Source of the DNA: Craurococcus roseus
GTDB taxonomy: Bacteria; Pseudomonadota; Alphaproteobacteria; Acetobacterales; Acetobacteraceae
Direction of reading: 5' to 3'
Assembly: GCF_039523795.1 (NCBI RefSeq)
Contig: NZ_BAAAFZ010000095.1
Coordinates: forward strand, 1-34,229
Length of the DNA: 34,229 bases
Of this stretch, positions 21,787 to 28,416 are shown piece by piece; position 1 is the stretch's first letter; each line of letters opens with the position of its first letter. A program made the position numbers and the translations under genes. The notes beneath the pieces were generated by a model. The model was given only the letters and a program-made list of their open reading frames with translations, was not told where the DNA came from and searched no databases.

Positions 21787-23034
21787 ATGCTCCACGCCCC
21801 CTCCGCGCTGTTCCCGCCCGACGCGCCGGCCACCGCCCCCTATGCCCGCGGGACGCCGCCGCGGCCGCGCGTCTGGGCGCTGCTCGGCCCCCGCACCGGC
21901 GACAACAACCAAGTGCTGGCCCTGGCGGAAGCGCTGGGCGGCGTCGTCGAAACGAAGCCGTTGCGGTACTGGCCGCCGCGGCGGCTGACGCCGACGAACC
22001 GGTTCGGGGGAGCCGGCGTCGCCACGCTCCGGCCGGAGTCGCGTGCGCTCTTGGTCCCACCCTGGCCGGACTTGGTGATCGGGGTCGGGTGGCGCTCCGT
22101 AGCGGCGGCGCGCTGGGTCAAGGCCCGCTCCGGCGGCCGAGCCCGGGCCGTGTGGATCGGCCGCCCGCGCTGCCACCCGGCACGCCTCGACTTGGTGGTG
22201 ACGACGCCCCAGTACGGCGTCCCGCCGGGCCCGGCCGTGCTGGAGAATCCGCTTTGCGTCACCCGCCAGACGCCGGAAAGGCTGGCGGAGGCCGCGCGGG
22301 CCTGGGCAGGGCGCCTGCGCGGCTTTCCCGAACCCCGGTTGGTCTTGCTGCTCGGCGGCGATTCCTGGCCCCACGAGCTGCGCGCGGAGGACGCCCGCGC
22401 CGCTTGCGCTGCGCTGGCGGCGCGGGCGGCGGCGCGCGGCGGCGGCGTGCTCGCGGTCGGCGGCCGGCGCACCTCGCCGGCGGTGCTGGAAGCGGTGCGC
22501 GCGGCGCTCGGCGCGGCGCCCGTGCCGGCGGCGTTGCTGGGTGGCGAAGGCGCGGAGAACCCCTACGCCGCCCTGCTCGCCTCCGCTGCGGAGATCGCGG
22601 TGACGGCCGACAGCGCGGCCATGGTCTCGGATGCGGTCGCCGCCGGCAAACCGGTGGGACTGGTCCCCGTCCAGCCCGCGCGGTTCGCCGGCGCTTGGCT
22701 GCGGCTGGTGCGCGGGATGCGCCGCGCGGCGGAAGGCGAGGAGGGTTCGAACGCGCCGGTGCGCCTCCTGGGCCGGTTCTGGGGAACGCTGGTGCGCCGC
22801 GGTTTGGCCGGGTGGCCGCGCGACCTGTGGTTCTTCTGGCGCGCGTTGGAACGCCGCGGCCTAGTCGGCACGGTGGGCGAGCCCGCGCGTGGCGAGCCGC
22901 CCGCGGTGGCCGACCTCGCGGCGGCTCGGGTCAGGCGGCTGCTGCCGGTCGCGGAGCCGCCGGCGCCGGCCGGAACCGGCCACGGTGGCGCTCCGCCAGC
23001 GCCAGCGCGTCCGGGCGGATGTGGCGCTGCTTGA
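21787..23034 (+). CDS. ELM1/GtrOC1 family protein (DUF1022), putative nucleoside-diphosphate-sugar-binding
   Basis: 415 residues. VWALLGPRTGDNNQVLALAE is the signature start of the 'mitochondrial fission ELM1' family, a GT-B-like group found in Alphaproteobacteria and plants. PDLVIGVGWRSVAAARWVK, VVTTPQYGVPPGPAVLENP, LVLLLGGDSWPHELRAEDA and EIAVTADSAAMVSDAVAAGK follow in the expected order. The last resembles the donor-binding segment of GT-B enzymes. No biochemical role is settled; a glycosyltransferase activity is suspected from the fold. ATG 21787 lacks a clear ribosome site. The Pro/Ala/Gly-rich C-terminal ~35 residues overlap the convergent GT8-like gene by 104 bp and may be a poorly conserved run-on. 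Its position between two glycosyltransferase genes fits a glycan role. Confidence 0.85.
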   Translation: MLHAPSALFPPDAPATAPYARGTPPRPRVWALLGPRTGDNNQVLALAEALGGVVETKPLRYWPPRRLTPTNRFGGAGVATLRPESRALLVPPWPDLVIGVGWRSVAAARWVKARSGGRARAVWIGRPRCHPARLDLVVTTPQYGVPPGPAVLENPLCVTRQTPERLAEAARAWAGRLRGFPEPRLVLLLGGDSWPHELRAEDARAACAALAARAAARGGGVLAVGGRRTSPAVLEAVRAALGAAPVPAALLGGEGAENPYAALLASAAEIAVTADSAAMVSDAVAAGKPVGLVPVQPARFAGAWLRLVRGMRRAAEGEEGSNAPVRLLGRFWGTLVRRGLAGWPRDLWFFWRALERRGLVGTVGEPARGEPPAVADLAAARVRRLLPVAEPPAPAGTGHGGAPPAPARPGGCGAA

Positions 23035-23896
23035 TGCCGTCCTCCACCTCGGCCCGCGTCACCTCCCCGAGGTCGAGGCACTCGGCCAGCAGGGCGAAGA
23101 AGTACGCTTCCTGGTTCGGGTCGGGGTGGGGCTTGTAGCGCGCCCGCGCGGTCCAGAAGCGCAGCACGGGGCGGACCAGCGCGGCCGGGATCGGCCCGAA
23201 GCCGCGCTCGCGCAGGGTGAAGTCCACCGGCAGGCCGGTCTTCCACGGCTGGGTGCGGCGCTTGGTGGTGTGGAGCAGCCGCGTTTCCGGAGTGAGCCGG
23301 TCGAAGTCGTTCCACTCGGGTTCCAGGAGGCCGATCGTTTCGCGCGGCTCGGTCTTCAGCTCGATCCAGTCCACATAATCCAGGCGGCCGGCGAACAGGT
23401 CCTCCAGCCGGTCCTCGAAGCGCCAATGCGGCAGCTTGGCGCAGTCGAGCAGCATGACGCTGCTGGCGAGGTAGTCCGGGGCGCCGTTGTGGCCGGGCCG
23501 GGCGCGGCACCAGATCGCCTTGCCCTGCCGGTCGCGGTTGAACAGCTCGCCGGCGTCGCCGACGGCGAACACGTCGGGGTCCACAACCAGCGCCGCGCCG
23601 CGGTGGCCCATGGCATCGGGCACGGCGAAGCGCAGGGGTGTGAAGGATTGCAGGTCGCCCATCCGCCAAACCCGGCTGTGCCCGGCGCGGAGGAAAGTCC
23701 GGCCTTCGGCGGCGCGCAGCGGGGCGCACCGCTCGGCTTCGATCAGCCGCACGTCGAAGGCGCCGGGGTCGCTGGCGTTGCGGCGGAAGGAGCGCGCGGA
23801 CACCAGCGCGCCCAGGCGCTGCTTCGCGTTGGTGTGGACGAACACCACAGGACGCCCGGCGGCGGCCGTCCCGGCGGGCGTGTTCTCCGTGCTCAT
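22931..23896 (-). CDS. GT8-like (GT-A fold) glycosyltransferase
   Basis: 321 residues. VVFVHTNAKQRLGALVSARS opens the fold. LVVDPDVFAVGD provides a D-x-D-like metal site near residues 104-106. LASSVMLLDCAKLPHW corresponds to the NSGVMLID block of GT8, LLEPEWNDFD to the 'LPxxWN' block, and LLHTTKRRTQPWKTGL to the H-x-x-KPW block near the C-terminus. It should be a retaining transferase using a nucleotide sugar and Mn2+ in the cytoplasm. ATG 23896. It stands alone on the minus strand between the ELM1 gene (tail-to-tail overlap) and a divergent lipoprotein gene. Homologues next to sphingolipid genes would suggest glycosphingolipid synthesis; here that is only inference from position. The C-terminus is Ala/Pro-rich. 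Confidence 0.78.
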   Translation of the reverse strand: MSTENTPAGTAAAGRPVVFVHTNAKQRLGALVSARSFRRNASDPGAFDVRLIEAERCAPLRAAEGRTFLRAGHSRVWRMGDLQSFTPLRFAVPDAMGHRGAALVVDPDVFAVGDAGELFNRDRQGKAIWCRARPGHNGAPDYLASSVMLLDCAKLPHWRFEDRLEDLFAGRLDYVDWIELKTEPRETIGLLEPEWNDFDRLTPETRLLHTTKRRTQPWKTGLPVDFTLRERGFGPIPAALVRPVLRFWTARARYKPHPDPNQEAYFFALLAECLDLGEVTRAEVEDGIKQRHIRPDALALAERHRGRFRPAPAAPRPAAAA

Positions 23897-23998
23897 GGCG
23901 GGGCTGTCCCCCTGTTGGGGCGCTGGCCGGGGCCGGCGCGGGGTGCGAAGTTTCACCGGGCTACTACAGCGTCCCGGAGCAGGAGAAAATGAGCAGCC

Positions 23999-24562
23999 AT
24001 GTCCCACCCCGCTTTCCGGCACGGCGCGGCCCTGCTGCTTTGCGCACTGCCGCTCCTCGGCTGCGGCGGCGCAACGGGCGGCGCCGGCGGGGGCAAGGGG
24101 CTGTCCGCCGCGTCCTCCGCCGACCGCGCGCGCTTCGAGGGCCGGTACGAAGGGCGGCGCTTTCCGCCAGAGTCCGCCGGGCCCAACGCCTGCCGCGGCC
24201 AAGCCAGGGCGGTGCGGTTCGAGGTCGAGAACGGCATCATCGAGATGCGATCGGCCCGGCCCGCCCGGAACAAGCGCAAGGCGGACCTGTGGGGCGCCGT
24301 GGCGGCCGACGGGCAGGTCACGATGCGGCCGACGAGCGGGAAGCGGATGGTGGTCGGGCGCATCGAGGGCGGCCGGCTGACGGCGACGGACACCCAGGAA
24401 AGCCAGGCGCTCGCCCAGACGGTCCTCCAGGGCGGCCGGGTCCCTTGCCAATACCGCTACGAAGCGAGCCGCATCGGCGGCGCCGCGTCAGCCTCCTCCG
24501 ACCGGGGCGGAAGCGCCGCCGGCGTCGGCGCGCCACCAGGCGAGCGTTTCCCGCAGCCCTGA
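23999..24562 (+). CDS. Lipoprotein of unknown function
   Basis: 187 residues. A short signal peptide ends in a lipobox LPLLGC with the lipidated cysteine at residue 22. The next residues are GGATGGAGGGKG, and Gly at +2 favours transport to the outer membrane. The mature part is a small beta-rich domain (RFEGRYEGRRFPPESAGPNA, AVRFEVENGIIEMRSAR, GQVTMRPTSGKRMVVGRIEG, LTATDTQESQALAQTVLQGG, VPCQYRYEAS), with two cysteines (CRG and PCQ) that could form a disulfide. This strand pattern, with a C-terminal cysteine after GGRVP, is common in alphaproteobacterial hypothetical proteins. ATG 23999 has AGGAG about 14 bases upstream. The last ~25 residues overlap the convergent reductase gene by 75 bp. Function not known. 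Confidence 0.8.
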   Translation: MSHPAFRHGAALLLCALPLLGCGGATGGAGGGKGLSAASSADRARFEGRYEGRRFPPESAGPNACRGQARAVRFEVENGIIEMRSARPARNKRKADLWGAVAADGQVTMRPTSGKRMVVGRIEGGRLTATDTQESQALAQTVLQGGRVPCQYRYEASRIGGAASASSDRGGSAAGVGAPPGERFPQP

Positions 24563-25483
24563 TTCCAGGTCGATGCGCGGCGCCCACACGTCCGGGGGCG
24601 GCTGCCGCTCGGGCGCCGAACCCCAGTTCCGGTGCAGGAACTCCCGTGCCTTGCCGCGGCCGAAGAGGGAGGCGCGGCCCGTCGCCGCCGCCCAGGCATC
24701 GGCCGCGGCGCCGGCCGCGAGCAGCGCCGCGTCGGGCACCGGGAGGAAGCGCGGCGGCCGCTCGTGCCCCGCCAAGCCGGCGACCAGCCGCAGGATGTCC
24801 CGCCAGGCGTGGCCCTCGTGGCGTCCGTCCGTGATCTCGAACCGCGCCCCGAACGGGGCGCCTTCGCGGCACAGGGCCGCGACCGCGGCCGCGGCGTCCG
24901 CGGCGTGGACCATGGCGAGGCGCGGCTCCGGCGCGCGCGGAACGGGCACGACCGGCGCGCGCGCCAGGCGCAGCAGCGCCAGCCCTTCCCGGTCCCCCGG
25001 CCCGTAGATGACCGGGGGACGGAGCACGACCCAGGGCACGCGCCCGCCGAGCGCTGAAACCGCGGCTTCCTCGCCGGCCCGCTTGCTCGCGGCGTAGGGC
25101 GAGAGGCGCGGTTCCCGCGCCGCCTGCGAGGACACGAGGACGAGCCGCGCCCCGCGCGCCACCCCCGCCCCGGCCGCCGCGGCCAGCCGCGCGCCGCCGT
25201 CGCGGTTGACGGCCATGAAGTCCGACGCCCGCAGCGCCTTGGTGAGGCCGGCGACATGGACCACCGCCCGCGCGCCCTCCACCAACCGCCGCAAGGCGGC
25301 CGGGTCGTCGAGGTCGCCGGGCACGACTTCGGCCTCGGCCGGCGGCGCGGGGGAAGCGTCGGGGCGCCGCGCCAGCAGCCGCAGCCGCCACCCGCCCCGC
25401 GCCAGCGCCTGGACGACGTGGCGGCCGAGGAAGCCGGTCCCGCCCGTCACGGCGGCCAGCGGCGGACCGCCGCCACCGCTCAT
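24488..25483 (-). CDS. cerR: NAD(P)-dependent extended SDR, candidate ceramide reductase (CerR)
   Basis: 331 residues. The Rossmann glycine motif is AAVTGGTGFLGRHVVQALAR (G14-G20). LVLVSSQAAREP supplies the catalytic Ser/Thr, and SPYAASKRAGEEA the Y-x3-K pair near residue 130. RPPVIYGPGDREGL and LAMVHAADAAAAVAAL are standard for NAD-dependent epimerase-type enzymes. As I recall, the Caulobacter protein CerR of this family reduces the 3-keto group of a ceramide intermediate after N-acylation. Its operon here is reductase after acyl-AMP ligase and nucleotidyltransferase (19-bp spacing from the ligase), and the spt-ACP unit lies 5 kb away, which supports that role. The C-terminus is Gly-rich. 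A nucleotide-sugar epimerase is the alternative, made less likely by the neighbours. Confidence 0.83.
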   Translation of the reverse strand: MSGGGGPPLAAVTGGTGFLGRHVVQALARGGWRLRLLARRPDASPAPPAEAEVVPGDLDDPAALRRLVEGARAVVHVAGLTKALRASDFMAVNRDGGARLAAAAGAGVARGARLVLVSSQAAREPRLSPYAASKRAGEEAAVSALGGRVPWVVLRPPVIYGPGDREGLALLRLARAPVVPVPRAPEPRLAMVHAADAAAAVAALCREGAPFGARFEITDGRHEGHAWRDILRLVAGLAGHERPPRFLPVPDAALLAAGAAADAWAAATGRASLFGRGKAREFLHRNWGSAPERQPPPDVWAPRIDLESGLRETLAWWRADAGGASAPVGGG

Positions 25484-25502
25484 TGCGATGGCGGACGGGC
25501 CG

Positions 25503-27266
25503 TCACCGCGCCGCGGCGACGACGAAGGGGCCGTATTCGCCTTTCAGGTACCGCGCGCGCGCCAGGACGCGGCTGAGCTTGCCGGACGAGGTATGCGGCA
25601 GGCTCCCGGGCGGCACCAGCACGACCCGGCCGTCCAGCCCGTGCTTGGCGCGGAGCGTCCCCGCCACCTCCGCGGCAAGCGCCTCGCGCGCTTTCGGCTC
25701 GGGGGCGCCGCGCGTTTCCACCAGCAGCACTACGGTCTCGCCCTCCTCCTCCTCCACCGAGAAGGCGGCGACGTCGCCGCTGCGCAGCGCGGCCACGGAC
25801 TGCTCCACGGACCATTCCAGGTCCTGCGGCCAGATGTTGCGGCCGTTGACGATGATGAGGTCCTTCGCACGCCCCGTGACCACGACCTCGTCCCCGAGCC
25901 GGTATCCGAGATCGCCGGTGTCGAGCCAGCCGTCCGGCGACATCACCGCCGCCGTCTCGGCCGGGCGGCCGTCGTAGCCCCGCATCAACCCCGGCCCGCG
26001 CACGAGGATGCGCCCCACGCGCCGCTCCGGGAGGGGGGAGCCGGCCGCGTCGCCGATCTCCAACTCGGTGGCCGGCAAGGGCGGGCCGCACAGCACGAAG
26101 GAACGGACGCGGCGGCTGCCGGTCGCGGGTGGCGCGGCGACGCCTTCGCGCTCCAACCGATCAAGGTCCACGGTGTCGGCGCGCACGCCCGAGCCGAGCG
26201 GGGCGAAGCTGATGGCCAGCGTCGCTTCCGCCATGCCGTAGCTCGGCACGAAGCTTCCGGCCCGGAAGCCGTCGGGCGCGAAGGTTTCGGCGAAGCGCGA
26301 CAGGACGGCGGGGCGGATCATGTCGCCGCCTATGCCGGCGGCCCGCCAACCCGAAAGGTCGAGCGGCCCGGCGGCCGTGGCGGCGTTGCGCCCGCGCCGG
26401 ACGCACAGTTCGTAGCCGAAGCTCGGGCTGTAGGAGAGCGTGCCGCGGTTGGCCGAGATGAGCCGCAGCCACAGGTGCGGCCGCCGGGCGAATTCCTGCG
26501 AAGGCAGGAGGTCCACCGTGACCTGGCCCGCGAGCGGCGCCAGCAGGAAGCCGACCAGCCCCATGTCGTGGTAGAGCGGCAGCCAGGACACCGCGCGGTC
26601 GTCCGGGCGCACCCGAAGCCCATGCCGCAGGATGCCCTCGACGTTGCTCATCAGCGCCCGCTGCCGAACCGCGACGCCGGTGGGGAAGCGCGTGCTGCCC
26701 GACGAGAACTGAAGGTACGCGATCTCCTCCGGCCGCGAGGGCGACAGCGGGGCGTCCTCCTCCTCCGGCGCTTCCGGTGGCAGGTCGGCGACCGCGCCGA
26801 ACGCCTTCAGCCCGGCCTCGCGGGCGGACGGCGCGAGCCAGTCCACCAGCGGCCCCGGCACGAACAGGGCGGCGGCGCGCGCCGCCGCGACCAGCCGGCG
26901 GAGGTGCTCGACGTAGGCGTCCTTGCCCCCGAAAGCCGGCGGCAAGGGCAGGAGCGCCGGGACGAGGCCGGCGTACTGGCAGGCGAAGAACGCGGCCACC
27001 ACGTCCGGGTGCGTTTCGGCGACGATGCAGACGCGTTCGCCGCGGACAAGGCCCGCGCGCAGCAGCCGGCGGGCCAGCGAGAGCGCCCGCGAGCGCAAAG
27101 AGCGGTACGGCAGGGCGGCCGCGAGCCGGCCCTTGCCGTCGTGGAAGTTCAGCCCCGTCGCGCCGTCGGCGGCGTAGTCGAGCGCGTCGGGAAGGGTGGC
27201 GAAGACGCCGAAGCGCCGCGGCAACCCCGCTTCCGTGGGGGTCGGGCCGAGCGGGACGTTGAGCAT
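25503..27266 (-). CDS. aasR: Fatty-acyl-AMP ligase / acyl-ACP synthetase
   Basis: 587 residues. The P-loop-like FSSGSTRFPTGVAVRQ (normally SSGSTG-x-PKG), SYGMAEATLAISF, the aspartate of GWLDTGDLGYRLG, and GRAKDLIIVNGRNIWPQDLE followed by the catalytic Lys in SSGKLSR place it in the ANL superfamily, closest to fatty-acyl-AMP ligases (FAALs), which load ACPs rather than CoA. It activates a fatty acid with ATP and should charge the nearby ACP. Caulobacter sphingolipid loci contain such a synthetase (AasR, as I recall). ATG 27266 overlaps the upstream nucleotidyltransferase stop by one base (TGATG), so translation is coupled. The 587-residue length is normal for a FAAL without a carrier domain. 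It also continues to the reductase gene after 19 bp. Confidence 0.88.
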   Translation of the reverse strand: MLNVPLGPTPTEAGLPRRFGVFATLPDALDYAADGATGLNFHDGKGRLAAALPYRSLRSRALSLARRLLRAGLVRGERVCIVAETHPDVVAAFFACQYAGLVPALLPLPPAFGGKDAYVEHLRRLVAAARAAALFVPGPLVDWLAPSAREAGLKAFGAVADLPPEAPEEEDAPLSPSRPEEIAYLQFSSGSTRFPTGVAVRQRALMSNVEGILRHGLRVRPDDRAVSWLPLYHDMGLVGFLLAPLAGQVTVDLLPSQEFARRPHLWLRLISANRGTLSYSPSFGYELCVRRGRNAATAAGPLDLSGWRAAGIGGDMIRPAVLSRFAETFAPDGFRAGSFVPSYGMAEATLAISFAPLGSGVRADTVDLDRLEREGVAAPPATGSRRVRSFVLCGPPLPATELEIGDAAGSPLPERRVGRILVRGPGLMRGYDGRPAETAAVMSPDGWLDTGDLGYRLGDEVVVTGRAKDLIIVNGRNIWPQDLEWSVEQSVAALRSGDVAAFSVEEEEGETVVLLVETRGAPEPKAREALAAEVAGTLRAKHGLDGRVVLVPPGSLPHTSSGKLSRVLARARYLKGEYGPFVVAAAR

Positions 27267-28039
27267 CAAACGCCGCCCACGGCCTCGGCGAATGGCGGGG
27301 GAGCCACCGGATCGGGGGCGCCCCAGGCGCGAACGACGGCTTCGGCGCGGGCGACGTCGGACGGGTAGTCGATCTCGCCCCACGCGAGCCCCTCGATGGA
27401 CGCCACGCGCACGTCGCCGGTGGGCGCCAGGGCGTCCACGACGGAAAGGTACCAGCGCCGTGTCCCGTCCGGCCGGCGCAGCACGGCTTCGACCCCGTCC
27501 GCGAACAACGCGCCGCCACGCCCCCGGAACAGCAGGAGGCCGATCGACTCGGCGTCCGTCTCGTCGGGGCGGAGCGTCTTGCCGATCGCCCGCAAGCGCG
27601 TCCCCTCCACCCGCACCTTCATGTCGTCGGTGTCGTAAGCGGGCTTGCGGTCAACCGTGACGGTGATCGGGGCGTCCGGCGCGCCGAGCGCGCGGCGGAG
27701 GACGGCGGGCTCGAACACCGTGTCGCCGTTCAGCAGAACCGCGTCGGTCCCGCGCAGCAAATCGCGCGCGAGGAAGCAACTCCCGATGTTGTCTGACACC
27801 GCAAAGAACGGGTTGAAGAGGGTCGCCACCCCCTCGCCTGCCGTCCCCAAGCGGCGCAGTTCGCGCTCAACTGCGTCGGCGCCGAAGCCGGTCACGACCG
27901 TGACGTCGGTCACGCCGTTCGCCGCGAGCGCGCGCAGTTGCCATTCCAGCACCGTCCTGCCGGCGATGCGCAGCAGGCATTTCGGCGCGAACTCGGTCAA
28001 CGGAAGCAAGCGCCGGCCTTGGCCGGCGCACAAGATCAC
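27266..28039 (-). CDS. Nucleotidyltransferase, phosphocholine/alcohol-phosphate cytidylyltransferase-like
   Basis: 257 residues from GTG 28039. VILCAGQGRRLLPLTEFAPKC is the signature Gly-rich basic loop of NTP-transferases, close to LicC-type phosphocholine and inositol-1-phosphate cytidylyltransferases. VLLNGDTVFEPAV supplies the metal-binding aspartate, and WGEIDYPSDVARAEAVV is the second acidic site. Enzymes of this class convert CTP and a phospho-alcohol into a CDP-alcohol. The CDP-alcohol phosphotransferase at 14501-15718 has an N-terminal domain that lacks this loop, so this protein may supply the missing activity. It opens the cytidylyltransferase-ligase-reductase transcript. A CTG at 28048, three codons upstream, aligns better with the family's MRAVIL start and with the ribosome site; see the separate entry. 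The substrate is unknown. Confidence 0.8.
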   Translation of the reverse strand: MILCAGQGRRLLPLTEFAPKCLLRIAGRTVLEWQLRALAANGVTDVTVVTGFGADAVERELRRLGTAGEGVATLFNPFFAVSDNIGSCFLARDLLRGTDAVLLNGDTVFEPAVLRRALGAPDAPITVTVDRKPAYDTDDMKVRVEGTRLRAIGKTLRPDETDAESIGLLLFRGRGGALFADGVEAVLRRPDGTRRWYLSVVDALAPTGDVRVASIEGLAWGEIDYPSDVARAEAVVRAWGAPDPVAPPPFAEAVGGV

Positions 28040-28056
28040 TGCGCGCAGCGTCCGAT

Positions 28057-28066
28057 CTCCCCCTTA
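28057..28066 (-). promoter_or_regulatory. Ribosome-binding site pointing to a CTG start at 28048
   Basis: On the minus strand TAAGGGGGAG ends 8 bases before CTG 28048 (translation L-R-A-V-I-L) but 17 bases before the GTG at 28039. Family members usually start M-R-A-V-I-L. In-frame TAA directly precedes the GGGGGA, so no ATG upstream exists. Confidence 0.5.
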
Positions 28067-28385
28067 ATTCAGCCGAGTTTAGGCCGGCGTAACCTCGACG
28101 TCATGATCGGGAGTGTCACAGAATATTCCAGACGCGCAGCGCCGGAAACTTACGATGCCAGGACGGTTACCCCCAGCGCAAACTTCCATGACATAGAAGC
28201 GCTCGGAATCAACCACCATTGGTTGTGTTGGCCGGGAACAGGCCTTGGTACTCCCGGTTGGTTCCGCCTCTCCGGTCCCCCTGCGATCGGGACCAAGCGC
28301 CGATGGGGCCGTGAGTCAATCCGCGACCCTCCCCCCCCCGCCTGTAGGACCGGGCACCCGGGCGTGCCCAACGCTGCCGAAGGCG
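28067..28385. other. Intergenic region between nucleotidyltransferase and GMC oxidoreductase genes
   Basis: About 320 bp, visibly less GC-rich than the surroundings, with no recognisable coding frame. It must contain the promoter for the minus-strand nucleotidyltransferase-ligase-reductase genes. I cannot pick a convincing -35/-10 pair. A GGTCCC...GGGACC inverted repeat (28274-28294, 9-base loop) lies about 230 bp upstream of the start. The composition dip marks the right border of the sphingolipid locus. Confidence 0.5.
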
Positions 28386-28410
28386 CTCGGGTCGTGCTGG
28401 ACGACCCGAG
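28386..28410 (-). terminator. Strong hairpin terminator-like structure after the GMC gene
   Basis: CTCGGGTCGT (28386-28395), loop GCTGG, ACGACCCGAG (28401-28410): a perfect 10-bp stem with a 5-base loop. It lies 6 bases beyond the TAA of the GMC gene in the minus direction. No U-run follows on that strand; the ATTT at 28411-28414 would follow it on the plus strand. The position argues for transcription termination or 3'-end stabilisation. Confidence 0.65.
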
Positions 28411-28416
28411 ATTTCG

